Positions 25,553-33,410 of a stretch of 64,000 nt of DNA are shown here, piece after piece. A program made the translations under genes and the position numbers. The notes under the pieces are model-generated. The model did not search any database. It was not told where the DNA came from and was given only the letters and a program-made list of their open reading frames with translations. Numbering within the stretch: position 1 is the stretch's first letter; the number at the start of each line of letters is the position of its first letter. Source of the DNA: Stenotrophomonas maltophilia (lineage in GTDB: Bacteria > Pseudomonadota > Gammaproteobacteria > Xanthomonadales > Xanthomonadaceae); assembly GCF_006970445.1 (NCBI RefSeq), contig NZ_CP033877.1, positions 2,488,750 through 2,552,749 on the forward strand. Direction: 5' to 3'.

Positions 25553-26529
25553 CCTCCGATGGAGGCCAGGTGCGGGGTCAGCCCGGTCTGGCCCTGGTGC
25601 AGTCCATGCCCGGCCGCTTTCAGGCCAAGCTGTGTGGTGATGCGTGCCAGCAGCGCGTCATGGTCATCGTCGCTCTGCAGCAGCGGGCGCAGCGGCACGC
25701 CGAACTCGCCGAACAGGCACAGCCGCAGGTCGCCCTTGGCTGTCACCCGCAGGCGGTTGCAGCCCTTGCAGAAGTCGCGCGAATACGGGGCGATGATGCC
25801 GATGCTGCCGCGATGGTCGGGGTGGCCGAACTCGCGTGCGGGGCCGGCATCAGCGGCGCGCGGCCGCTCGTGCCAGCCAGCGGCCAGCAGCTGCTCGATC
25901 ACCACGTCGGCACGCAGGTGGTGGCGCTGGAAATAGGCTTCGTTGTCGCCGGTGCGCATCAGTTCGATGAAGCGCACGCTGAAGGAGCGGTCGCGCAGGT
26001 AGTCCATCCACTGCGGCAGCTCGTCGTCGTTCAGGCCGCGCAGCAGCACCGCATTGAGCTTGATCGCCGGCAGGCCCAGCGCCTGCGCCAGGGCCAGGCC
26101 CTGCTCGATCTCCGGCAGGCGGTCATGCCCGGTGATGGTCCTGAAGCGTTCGCGCTGCAGGCTGTCCATGCTCACGTTCAGCGCGGTCAGGCCGGCGCGG
26201 TGCCAGCCCGGCAGGCGCCGCGGCAGCAGCGTGCCATTGGTGGTGATGGCCACCTTGCGGATGCCCGGCACCGCCGCCACGGTGGCGATGATCTCGTCCA
26301 GGTCCTTGCGCAGGCTGGGCTCGCCGCCGGTCAGGCGGATCTTGCTCATGCCCAACGCGGCGAACGCACGCACCAGGCGCGCGATTTCATCCACCTGCAG
26401 GAAGCGTGGGCGGCCATCGGCCTGGTAACCGTCGGGCAGGCAGTAGCTGCAACGGAAGTTGCAGGCTTCGGTCAACGACAGGCGCAGGTACGGAAAGCTG
26501 CGTCCGAAACCGTCGGTGAGTTGGCTCAT
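25549..26529 (-). CDS. moaA: GTP 3',8-cyclase
   Basis: 326 residues. The radical-SAM motif appears in SLTEACNFRCSYCLP (CxxxCxxC), followed by the SAM-binding GGEP of RLTGGEPSLRKDL, and the C-terminal second cluster in CKGCNRLRVTAKGDLRLCLF. The expected C-terminal Gly-Gly is present (LASIGG). It starts the cofactor pathway from GTP. The start at 26529 leaves a GGTGG site nine bases upstream; an earlier in-frame GTG was rejected. It heads moaA-moaCB-moeA-moaD-moaE-mobA. Confidence 0.95.
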   Translation of the reverse strand: MSQLTDGFGRSFPYLRLSLTEACNFRCSYCLPDGYQADGRPRFLQVDEIARLVRAFAALGMSKIRLTGGEPSLRKDLDEIIATVAAVPGIRKVAITTNGTLLPRRLPGWHRAGLTALNVSMDSLQRERFRTITGHDRLPEIEQGLALAQALGLPAIKLNAVLLRGLNDDELPQWMDYLRDRSFSVRFIELMRTGDNEAYFQRHHLRADVVIEQLLAAGWHERPRAADAGPAREFGHPDHRGSIGIIAPYSRDFCKGCNRLRVTAKGDLRLCLFGEFGVPLRPLLQSDDDHDALLARITTQLGLKAAGHGLHQGQTGLTPHLASIGG

Positions 26530-26636
26530 GGCTGGTCCACCTTGTTGCTCCACCGTCTTGCCTGTGCCCGGAACGGCCCGGATACCCTCGCCTGCTGGAA
26601 CGATTGCCAGAGTACGCGGCCTTCAGTTCCATGGGC

Positions 26637-26650
26637 ATGACTTAAATCAA
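26637..26650. promoter_or_regulatory. Possible FNR box upstream of moaA
   Basis: ATGACTTAAATCAA agrees with TTGAT-N4-ATCAA at eight of ten bases. Its centre lies about 114 bp before moaA, close to the 104-bp spacing of the perfect box before narK2. It also precedes the divergent gene at 26724. Confidence 0.45.
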
Positions 26651-26723
26651 TCGCGTTCGGCCCCGCGTGGCAGGCGTTGTGGCAGCATGCGGCTTTCCGT
26701 GCAGCGGGCGTGTGACAACCCTC

Positions 26724-27128
26724 ATGATGATGAACGATTTCCAGCAGCTGCTGCACGCCGCAGGCCAGCAGGCTGAACCGCAACGCCTGCTGTTCGTATT
26801 CGTGCGCGCCGAGCTGCCCGAATCGCCCACCAGCGACCAGCGCGACCGGCATGACCGCCGCGAGGGCGGCACCCTGTCGCCGGTGCTGTGCGTGGACAAG
26901 CTGCCGGCCGAGGTGCCCAGCTTCCAGGCGCTGGCGGCCGAGTCGACCACCACCGGCATCGACTGGGACCTGGTCTTCGTGGCCGCGCTGGACGGCCGCG
27001 CCGGTTTCGCCCCCAACAGCGACGAAGCCGCCCGCCCGCTGCAGCTGATGGTCAACGCCATCCACGACGGTCAGATCGGCCGCTTCGCCGCCTTCGACCG
27101 GGGCGGCGAGCCTGTTCAGTTCTATTGA
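26724..27128 (+). CDS. Conserved hypothetical protein
   Basis: 134 residues starting with three Met codons (MMMNDFQQLLHAAGQQ). It has no signal peptide or membrane span. Recognisable pieces are QRLLFVFVRAELPE, GTLSPVLCVDKLP, GIDWDLVFVAALDGRAG and MVNAIHDGQIGRFAAFDRGG. I recall close relatives widespread in pseudomonads and xanthomonads, sometimes misnamed ribonucleotide reductase alpha subunit, without proven function. It is divergent from moaA; its end overlaps the next, convergent gene by 7 bp. Confidence 0.8.
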   Translation: MMMNDFQQLLHAAGQQAEPQRLLFVFVRAELPESPTSDQRDRHDRREGGTLSPVLCVDKLPAEVPSFQALAAESTTTGIDWDLVFVAALDGRAGFAPNSDEAARPLQLMVNAIHDGQIGRFAAFDRGGEPVQFY

Positions 27129-27451
27129 GCCACCAGCTGCAGGGTCAGGAAGAAGATCACCAGCACGGTGTTCAGCCCCCAGGCGACGGTCAGCCCGCGC
27201 GCGGCCACGCCCAGGTTGGGGGTGCGCGCGGTGGGCGCCGCCCGCCAGACCGCCGGGATGATCCAGCCGGTATAGAGCAGCAGCACGGCAAAGACCCCCA
27301 GCAGCAGCGTGGTGCGCTGGTTGACCAGGGCCCAGAGGGCGACCGCCCACAGAATGTTGCTGGGAATGACGCCCTGCAGCCAGAACACACTCCAGAGCCG
27401 TGAACGCCCCGGGGTATCGGGCGTCGGATGCAGGGAAGCGGTGGCGGTCAT
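27122..27451 (-). CDS. Small integral membrane protein
   Basis: 109 residues with three likely membrane spans (FWLQGVIPSNILWAVALWAL, TTLLLGVFAVLLLYTGWIIP, and GLTVAWGLNTVLVIFFLTLQ). I do not recognise the family. It is convergent with, and overlaps the end of, the gene at 26724-27128. Confidence 0.7.
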   Translation of the reverse strand: MTATASLHPTPDTPGRSRLWSVFWLQGVIPSNILWAVALWALVNQRTTLLLGVFAVLLLYTGWIIPAVWRAAPTARTPNLGVAARGLTVAWGLNTVLVIFFLTLQLVAQ

Positions 27452-27542
27452 AAGTCTCCTTCTGGTTAGGAAACGTGCCGGACCAGCCTGCGCTTGGTGG
27501 CTGGGAACGTCAACCCGAGTCGCACGTCACGCTTTGGCGTCT

Positions 27543-27565
27543 GTAGCGTCGAGCGATGCTCGACT
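27543..27565. repeat. SMAG-like element
   Basis: GTAG followed by CGTCGAGC and GCTCGACT arms around a short centre, a variant arm family of the GTAG repeats. Confidence 0.55.
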
Positions 27566-27810
27566 CAGGCCCCTGCGGAGCCTGTCGCCATCGCCCCTCC
27601 CCACCCGCGCCCTTCCCTCCCCCAACCTCGACACCTGTCGCAGATTGCACGGTGCGGGCGGATCACCACGCCAGCCCGCGCTGGCAGTGCTTAACAGCGT
27701 GGGAGAATGCCGAAAGCGTCTCCAATCGAGCGATCTTTGCAACTCTTCTGATTGGCATTGCACAGCGCCAGGGGCTCAGATGGCGTGCCACCGGAAAAGG
27801 GTGGCCGGGC

Positions 27811-27991
27811 TTCGAACACCCGAGTTGATGTTGATGTATGCGCTTGCCAGCCGGCGTCACCTTAGCGTGGCGCTGGCTGGCAATCCGTCTGCCGGCTATG
27901 GCGGGCGGTGAGTGGGGGCTTCCGGGCCCGCCGGACTGACATCAACCCGGTGTTCGAACCACGTACCGCCCGCCACTTTTATGGGTGGCGG
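27811..27991 (+). other. Nested inverted-repeat region, possible structured RNA or leader
   Basis: Outer arms at 27811-27831 (TTCGAACACCCGAGTTGATG...) and 27939-27958 (ACATCAACCCGGTGTTCGAA) pair over about 20 bases with one mismatch and one bulge. Inside are TTGCCAGCC / GGCTGGCAA (27844-27852 with 27875-27883) and GGCGGGC / GCCCGCC (27900-27906 with 27926-27932). A further hairpin CCGCCAC / GTGGCGG follows at 27970-27991, 30 bp before the ATG of the next gene. Confidence 0.5.
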
Positions 27992-28021
27992 CTACCGATT
28001 GCCCCTGCACGGAGCTCTGCC

Positions 28022-28396
28022 ATGAACGAATCGGACTTCCCCCATCTGCACGCCTACCGCAGCACCGCCCACGACGACGGTTCGCCACAGGCTGCGCCCG
28101 CAGTGGACAGGAACACCTTCATTGCCAATCTCAACCGTATCGGCTCCGGTGCGGCGGCCGATGGCCAACCCTGGCCGGAGCGGCATCAACTGCCCGGCCG
28201 CTGCCTGGCCCTGGCCGATGCCGATTGCGCGTTGAGTGGATTGCGGGTGGTACTGGAGATGCTGCTGGCGGCGGAACGCACCCGCCAGAACGGCGAACCC
28301 GGGCAGTACGTGGGCGACCGGGTGATGGAGGGGTTGGTCATGGCCTGCCAGTCGTTGTGCGCGCAGGCGGTGGGGCGGTTGCAGATTGATCCCTAA
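28022..28396 (+). CDS. Hypothetical protein after the structured region
   Basis: 124 residues, soluble and acidic, with no signal peptide. The start MNESDFPHLHAYRSTAHDDG has GGAG eight bases upstream. The C-terminal half is helical (LSGLRVVLEMLLAAERTRQ, VMEGLVMACQSLCAQAVGRL). I do not recognise a function. Its unusual feature is the long set of hairpins just upstream, which may control its translation. Confidence 0.7.
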   Translation: MNESDFPHLHAYRSTAHDDGSPQAAPAVDRNTFIANLNRIGSGAAADGQPWPERHQLPGRCLALADADCALSGLRVVLEMLLAAERTRQNGEPGQYVGDRVMEGLVMACQSLCAQAVGRLQIDP

Positions 28397-28445
28397 TGGC
28401 GGCGGACGATCAGGCTGCTCCCTCCATCATCCGACATAGGCTCTT

Positions 28446-28934
28446 TCATCGCGCGACCGATTGTGGTCCTCCCGCCCGACATGCCAGCGGCGTAGCGCCC
28501 CTGTCCGGTGGAATCGCGAGCACATTCCAGCGCTCGGCCAAGGTGCGTTCGACACGGACAGAAAATGACTGGGCCTCGGCAGGCGTCCTCCCTTCAGAGA
28601 AGCCGACGGCTATTTCGAAGCGATCCAATCCGAGATTCCCCGCCTCCAGTCCGGAGCCATCTTCCCGCTTGACTCCGACGTAGACGACAGGACGCTTCAC
28701 GTCGACCTTTGACTTGGCAAGCTGCCGATCCAATTCAGCACTGCCATCAAAGAACTGCATTCTTTCGTCCTTGGCGATAGCGCTGAGGGTCTGCTTGAAA
28801 AGATCCAGGCCCTCTTGGTCGTACACGCAGAACTGGATCATCTTGAAGGGCCGTTTTCCGATGGCGCATGCGCCATCGGATAATCCAAATCCCACTCCAA
28901 TCAGAAGTACTACTGTCAGGAGCTTTACCATCAT
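28446..28934 (-). CDS. Exported hypothetical protein
   Basis: 162 residues with a signal peptide (MMVKLLTVVLLIGVGFGLSD then GACAIG). The mature part has no recognised motif; it includes QFCVYDQEGLDLFKQTLSAI, VKRPVVYVGVKREDGSGLEA and LAERWNVLAIPPDRG. The first ATG overlaps the stop codon of the small upstream gene, so the two are probably translated together. It converges on the gene at 28022-28396. Confidence 0.65.
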   Translation of the reverse strand: MMVKLLTVVLLIGVGFGLSDGACAIGKRPFKMIQFCVYDQEGLDLFKQTLSAIAKDERMQFFDGSAELDRQLAKSKVDVKRPVVYVGVKREDGSGLEAGNLGLDRFEIAVGFSEGRTPAEAQSFSVRVERTLAERWNVLAIPPDRGATPLACRAGGPQSVAR

Positions 28935-29161
28935 CGTGGCCCAATGATGCAAAGCGTTGCGGCCAATGTCGCCGCCGGACCAAAAATCAGGAACCCAAGC
29001 GCATCGTTGAGTATCGGATTGGGCCCGGCTCCTTCGCCCACGATTGTGATCTGCGACCCGATTCCCAGCGGCCCAGGCGCCACCTTCCACGATACCGTGC
29101 CTGGATGGAACTGATGGCTGGGACGCGTTGAATTCGCGATTGTCATGCTCTTTGAGTCCAC
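28931..29161 (-). CDS. Small hypothetical protein with a C-terminal membrane segment
   Basis: 76 residues. The N-terminal part is polar (STRPSHQFHPGTVSWKVAPG), and the C-terminal part is one hydrophobic span (LNDALGFLIFGPAATLAATL). Its stop overlaps the ATG of the exported protein downstream, which supports it as a real gene. Function unknown. Confidence 0.5.
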   Translation of the reverse strand: MDSKSMTIANSTRPSHQFHPGTVSWKVAPGPLGIGSQITIVGEGAGPNPILNDALGFLIFGPAATLAATLCIIGPR

Positions 29162-29260
29162 CCATTGCGAAATGTGGTTTCGTCCGCCGTTCCCGACAAG
29201 CTCAACGTCAGGGGTGAATCACTCTCTGGCCGGCGGCGCACCTGGGGCACTTATCTCTCA

Positions 29261-29617
29261 TCACTCCTGAAGCTCCCCGAGGTTGAGATCCCTGGCATAT
29301 GACCGCCGACTACTGATCTGAACTTCCTTGGATGCAAACCTTCGACCGTCCCTGCATTCGACAGCGAATTGGTAGCTTCTGGGCTCCGGCCCTGCAACGA
29401 CCATCATGGGGACCGAGAATGTGCTTCCAACCGGTTTCGACGAAACGACACCTTCGCGCTCCCCAAGCATGCTCAGCTCACAATCGAGAGCGCGAACGTC
29501 ACCCTGACCTGGCGGCACGCTTCCCGAGACGCGCACGATCATATCGCCACCCGATGTTGCACAGCCGGCCAGAACCAGACCGGCAATGACAGCTGCGGCA
29601 CACTTCACCTTTGGCAT
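29261..29617 (-). CDS. Small lipoprotein
   Basis: 118 residues. The lipobox VLAGC follows a short hydrophobic signal (MPKVKCAAAVIAGLVLAGC). The mature part looks like a beta-rich domain: MIVRVSGSVPPGQGDVRALD, STFSVPMMVVAGPEPRSYQF, and two Cys that could pair. Function unknown. The region's GC content is lower than the flanking genome. Confidence 0.65.
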   Translation of the reverse strand: MPKVKCAAAVIAGLVLAGCATSGGDMIVRVSGSVPPGQGDVRALDCELSMLGEREGVVSSKPVGSTFSVPMMVVAGPEPRSYQFAVECRDGRRFASKEVQISSRRSYARDLNLGELQE

Positions 29618-29683
29618 CCCCGAATCCTCAGTACGCACTGCGACGTCTCACGCCGATAGCCATTCAGGGACGCATCAATCTCA

Positions 29684-30013
29684 TCAATAGATACCCGCCA
29701 TGATACGAATGTAGTCGTCGAGCGAATCCACCCGCCGATCGACTCCAATACCACGTTTTTTTGCGAGCGATTGAAGCTCGAATATTAAAACTCCATAGCC
29801 CGAGTCCCAGCCATGAGCTTCACCAGGCGACAGTTCCTTCGAAAATCGATCTCCAGGACGGAGCTTCCCGGAGGGCAAACGAAGCTCGTCTGCAACATGC
29901 TCCAGCAGCTCCACTACGGTTTCCTGATCCAGGCCACTCTCCGCATAATATTGGTCATAGAAGCCAGTTGGCGACAGCACGCTTCTTTCTCTCAGGCTTT
30001 CTTTCATATCCAT
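29684..30013 (-). CDS. DUF1493-like protein
   Basis: 109 residues resembling DUF1493 proteins: ETVVELLEHVADELRLPSGK, LRPGDRFSKELSPG, then GWDSGYGVLIFELQSLAKKR. That layout recalls acyl-carrier-like helices. The start at 30013 has GAGG rather close; the Met at 30007 has better spacing (nine bases). It lies among small lipoprotein genes in a low-GC segment, but shares no overlap with them. Confidence 0.65.
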   Translation of the reverse strand: MDMKESLRERSVLSPTGFYDQYYAESGLDQETVVELLEHVADELRLPSGKLRPGDRFSKELSPGEAHGWDSGYGVLIFELQSLAKKRGIGVDRRVDSLDDYIRIMAGIY

Positions 30014-30240
30014 TCGCCTCTATCCACCACCTGCGCTGCAGCCACAATAGAGCATGGAGCCTATGTCCCAGAATCCCGAGCGCCTTCCCATTCGTGAACA
30101 TGGACCAGTGGCAAGGTCGATGTGACGCATGCCCGACCTCACAGGACGCTCGGCCGGAAAATGCCGAATCAGGCACCGGGAAGGGAGATCGCCAGGTGCC
30201 ACTCACGCATTTCGCTTGCCAGGCGAGACCGCGCAGCCAC

Positions 30241-30681
30241 TTATAGCGCTATTCCGCTGTAAACAAGGCCCAGTGCTTCATCACGCATGACCCAGAGACC
30301 AGCATCACCCTCCGGGCACAGATAGAACTGCCCGCCGTAGCTTGACGCTCGCGACCATGCGCTGCGGGCAAACTGAGGAAATCTCCGCATGACCCGCGCA
30401 TCAGACATCTCCGGCCTGCTTACCAGCCTGCAGTCTTCGGGCAAAGCGAGAACCCCGCCGGTCGGGCGGAAGACCAACCACGATTCATTTGTGTCCATGT
30501 CGTGCGTCTCGCGTATGTTGACTGCGTCCTCAGGCAACCATGAAGGCAACCACTTCGACTCACCGATTGCTTGTCTTGAGACGGCTTGGTTGCGGTCTGC
30601 ATACTCGGTGCTGGAAACTTCCATGCAACCAGAAAGTGCGATTGACAGCATCACGATCGGGAGCAGCCTGGGAGCGTGCAT
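30241..30681 (-). CDS. Lipoprotein, paralogue of the one at 33411-33863
   Basis: 146 residues with the signal and lipobox MHAPRLLPIVMLSIALSGC. The mature part carries WLPSWLPEDAVNIRETHDMD then TNESWLVFRP, which matches WIPGWVPHEATDLREVHDLD and SNTSALAFT in the gene at 33411. Later two Cys (DCRLVSRPE and FYLCPEGD) also align. Function unknown; the shared motif defines a small lipoprotein family with two members here on opposite strands. Confidence 0.7.
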   Translation of the reverse strand: MHAPRLLPIVMLSIALSGCMEVSSTEYADRNQAVSRQAIGESKWLPSWLPEDAVNIRETHDMDTNESWLVFRPTGGVLALPEDCRLVSRPEMSDARVMRRFPQFARSAWSRASSYGGQFYLCPEGDAGLWVMRDEALGLVYSGIAL

Positions 30682-31121
30682 TTGAGGCGTCCAAGTCATC
30701 AGTAGCGGAGGTTTCCACCGGGACGATAGCTCCTGCGCATCTGCGAGCAACTCCCGGTACGGATCATTTATCCAGATGATCGCCCGAAGCGATCTGCCAG
30801 CTGATCCGCTTCGGAGTCAGCGGCCCCGCGTCACGCATCGGATCGTCCCTGGTCCGGAATGCGGCAGTGCCACATTCCGCTTTTATCGTTAAGGACGCTT
30901 GCACATTCAAGTGTGGAGACGCGGAACCGGTCACAGATTCAAGCATCCAGAGCCATTCAGCGGACTACGCCCTGTCCCCATGACTTCCTGCACAGGGAGT
31001 CGGTGTTATACATCACTACATTACCAGCACGACCTGTCGCGAGGTCGGCAGGCTACGGCGCTCCGCTGCAGACCTGACCCATCGGAAGGGCTGGCACGCG
31101 TCACGGCCCAAGGGAATGGCA
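30682..31121. other. Non-coding gap
   Basis: 440 bp between a minus-strand lipoprotein gene and a plus-strand hydrolase gene. It contains a strong hairpin followed by T residues at 30853-30884 and no supported gene. Confidence 0.55.
30853..30884 (+). terminator. Rho-independent-like terminator with no gene in front
   Basis: GGAATG-C-GGCA pairs with TGCC-A-CATTCC, followed by GCTTTTAT on the plus strand. No plus-strand gene ends here, so it may close a small RNA or a lost gene. Confidence 0.5.
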
Positions 31122-31940
31122 ATGAAGAGCAGCCGAGTGACGTTGCGGGTGCTGGCCGCGATGATGGTCGCTGCAGGCACCGCCCACGCAGGGGAAATCC
31201 AGGTGGATCGCGGCGCCTACGCACTGCAGGCCGAAGAGACCGGGGTCGGCCCGATCACCGTGGTCTTTGAATCCGGTTTCGGGCAGGGCGCGGGCGCCTG
31301 GAAGGAGGTGGTTGCGGGTCTGGGGCGCGACTATCACAGCATCACCTACGCCCGTGCAGGACTCGGCAAATCCGGTAGCGACGGTCACCCCAAGCGCATC
31401 GATGGGCATCTGGCCGACCTCACGGCCGTGATCGATACGCTCGCACCCGGTCGCCGCGTTGTGCTGGTGGGTCATTCCTGTGGCGGCCTGCTGGCCACGG
31501 AGTTTGCACGCCGCCATCCGGAGCGCCTGCAGGGCCTGGTGCTGGTGGACCCGGCCACGATGGGGCAGCGCCATGCGTTCAAGCAGGCCGACAGTGCACG
31601 CGTGCAGGCAGACGATGCCCAGCTGCGGGCAATGCTGCCGCCGACCATGGCCGCCGACTACGCCGTGTTGACCGAACAGCTGGATGCACCCGGTGCGGAG
31701 ACCCCGCGCACGATGCCGGATGTGCCGGTTGCGCTGCTGACTGCAACCCAGCTGGCTGCCGAACCTCTGTTCTTCGAAGAAACCGCAGCGGGCAAGGCAC
31801 TCTGGAAGATGCAGCACTCCCTGCTCTTCTCGGGCTTCACGCGCGGCACGCATCGCTACCTGGCGACCGGGCACACCCTCCAGCGCGAGGATCCTGCTGC
31901 GGTGGTGGCCGCCATCAGAGCTGTTGTGGACCAGCCCTAG
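31122..31940 (+). CDS. Exported alpha/beta hydrolase
   Basis: 272 residues with a signal peptide ending GTAHA. The fold is visible from the oxyanion strand ITVVFESGFGQGAGAWKEV, the nucleophile elbow VLVGHSCGGLLATEFARRHP (Ser in GHSCG), the strand GLVLVDPATMG, and a C-terminal His in RYLATGHTLQREDP. The substrate is unknown. The ATG at 31122 has GGGA six bases upstream; one two codons earlier (31116) is part of the same stretch. Confidence 0.82.
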   Translation: MKSSRVTLRVLAAMMVAAGTAHAGEIQVDRGAYALQAEETGVGPITVVFESGFGQGAGAWKEVVAGLGRDYHSITYARAGLGKSGSDGHPKRIDGHLADLTAVIDTLAPGRRVVLVGHSCGGLLATEFARRHPERLQGLVLVDPATMGQRHAFKQADSARVQADDAQLRAMLPPTMAADYAVLTEQLDAPGAETPRTMPDVPVALLTATQLAAEPLFFEETAAGKALWKMQHSLLFSGFTRGTHRYLATGHTLQREDPAAVVAAIRAVVDQP

Positions 31941-31959
31941 CGCCCTGCGACAACGCACT

Positions 31960-32277
31960 TCATGACCGCGACCGCTCTGGCCGGCGGCGCCTGCGCCCCC
32001 GACGTCGCACCTGCCTCCGCGGCCGCCCGGCATGCATGCCCTCCCGCAGTGCGATATGCCCGAACATCAGCGCCGCAGCAACGAGCCCCATCGCCACCAG
32101 TATTTCGAATCCCCGATCACCAAAGAGCAGGCGGATCGATATCTCCAGTGAGCACAGCCTGCCGCAGCGCAGGCCCTGCTCGTTGAAGCCATAGATGAGC
32201 ACCAGTACACCCATCAGCCCGCACAACGCCATCAGGGCCAGGCTTGCGATGAAGATGAAAGGTCGATGGATACGCAT
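31960..32277 (-). CDS. Small membrane protein with an arginine-rich tail
   Basis: 105 residues. Two membrane spans (FIFIASLALMALCGLMGVLV and EILVAMGLVAAALMFGHIAL) are followed by a very basic end (PRRQVRRRGRRRRRPERSRS). Function unknown. It begins 17 bp after the lipoprotein gene at 32295-32618 and is probably co-transcribed with it. Confidence 0.55.
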   Translation of the reverse strand: MRIHRPFIFIASLALMALCGLMGVLVLIYGFNEQGLRCGRLCSLEISIRLLFGDRGFEILVAMGLVAAALMFGHIALREGMHAGRPRRQVRRRGRRRRRPERSRS

Positions 32278-32294
32278 GCGCTCGTCGTGGTCTT

Positions 32295-32618
32295 CTACGG
32301 TGATGTCCAGCGCGACGTTGCGAGCACGCGATCGGAAGCATCCAGCTCCGCCGACCAGGCTTCAGTATCCAGGCCCAGCCGGTTCTCATACCACCATCGC
32401 TGCACACAGCGGCCACTGCATCCGCTGCTGGCATATCGGGTAAAGAGAACACCGGCGTGCTCCACCACGTCAGGCGGCCCCAGCGCCCGGAGTACCTCGG
32501 CCCTGTTCGCCCTGACCGGGACCGAAGCAAGCGCATGGGAATGCCACGCTGAGATCGCCGAGCAACCGGCAACGTACGCCACGAATAGGCCGGCAAGCCC
32601 CCACATCAGTGCCCTCAT
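32295..32618 (-). CDS. Small lipoprotein, SmpA/OmlA-like region
   Basis: 107 residues. Signal and lipobox: MRALMWGLAGLFVAYVAGCS. The mature part contains NRAEVLRALGPPDVVEHAGV followed by an aromatic strand (RWWYENRLGLDTEAW), which resembles the fold of small outer-membrane lipoproteins of the SmpA/OmlA kind. Start at 32618 has GGAGG about a dozen bases upstream. Confidence 0.65.
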   Translation of the reverse strand: MRALMWGLAGLFVAYVAGCSAISAWHSHALASVPVRANRAEVLRALGPPDVVEHAGVLFTRYASSGCSGRCVQRWWYENRLGLDTEAWSAELDASDRVLATSRWTSP

Positions 32619-32757
32619 TGACAGATCCCCTCCTGCGCCGCGCGCCCGCGCATCATCCGCGCAGACCTTCTTCAACGTCAAACCTCGACAAGCGGGCCTG
32701 TTGCAGCGCCCGGCATCCGTGCTAGCGTGCGCCGTCAAACTCTCCATGGGGTGCAGG

Positions 32758-33378
32758 ATGCGCAATGGAATGGAACGGAATCTGGTGATCGCCTGCATGG
32801 CCCTCGCTGTTGCCCCAGCGGCCGCAACAGCGACCGCAATGCCGGGCGATCGTGGGCAGGATTTCGTGCAGACGCAGGCGATCGCAGTGCGCTGCCAGAA
32901 GACTCTACCCGGCCTGAAACTGCAGTTGCAGGAGGGCCGTCAGCACTGGCTGTCGACACTCGACGCCGCACAACTGCAGGCCGCCGAGGCCTATGCCAGC
33001 AGCAAGGAAGGCAAGACTCTGGGAAAGAGTGTGGAGCGGGATGCCTCCCGCGCCTTCGGTCGCAATCCCCTGTCCGCCGCAGCGACCTGCGTTGGCCTGC
33101 TCGCCGAGTACGGCCCGGCCCACCCGCTGCCTGCCGGCACAGCAATGCCGGCCGACCGGGTGCAGCACTACATGCTGCACTTCGCGCCGATGGTGCTGGC
33201 CCGGCTGCAGTGCGCGCGCCTGGAGGGCATCGACGTGGCAGCCCAGCCCGATGGCTCGGAAACCTGGCAGTACCGGGCCTGTGGCCGGACCGAATCCGTT
33301 CGCATGGCCCCGCTCGGGCAGAGCTGGTCGATGAGCGATGCGGACCGCAATCGCCTGTTCGACGCGCTGACCCGATAG
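32758..33378 (+). CDS. Exported hypothetical protein
   Basis: 206 residues with a signal peptide (ACMALAVAPAAATATA). Helical parts follow (LQLQEGRQHWLSTLDAAQLQ, AYASSKEGKTLGKSVERDAS), with two to three Cys that may form disulfides (VRCQK, TCVGL, QCARL, RACGR). The segment AEAYASSKEGKTLGK recalls DUF2059-type proteins, but I cannot place the family. Start at 32758 follows a CAGG site closely; the Met at 32770 is an alternative. Confidence 0.6.
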   Translation: MRNGMERNLVIACMALAVAPAAATATAMPGDRGQDFVQTQAIAVRCQKTLPGLKLQLQEGRQHWLSTLDAAQLQAAEAYASSKEGKTLGKSVERDASRAFGRNPLSAAATCVGLLAEYGPAHPLPAGTAMPADRVQHYMLHFAPMVLARLQCARLEGIDVAAQPDGSETWQYRACGRTESVRMAPLGQSWSMSDADRNRLFDALTR

Positions 33379-33410
33379 GTCGGACGGCATTCCACGGGGC
33401 CGCAAGGACG

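Larger units (their letters stand above)
27452..28021. other. Long non-coding gap
   Basis: 570 bp without a supported gene. It holds a SMAG-like element at 27543-27565 (GTAG head, GTCGAGC / GCTCGAC arms) and, from about 27800 to 27991, an elaborate inverted-repeat region described separately. The stretch 27566-27800 shows nothing I can assign. Confidence 0.6.

Noticed and set aside
27811..27958. Integration (att) site or insertion sequence ends
   Set aside because: No integrase or transposase is nearby and no flanking target duplication is visible; the arms enclose more hairpins than an IS end would.
27951..27962. GTTCGAACC resembling a tRNA T-loop
   Set aside because: No acceptor stem, anticodon arm or D arm can be built around it; it belongs to the outer arm of the inverted repeats.
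29955..30206. Possible 83-codon minus-strand gene upstream of the DUF1493-like gene
   Set aside because: Overlaps that gene by about 60 bp, has no ribosome site and no recognisable feature.
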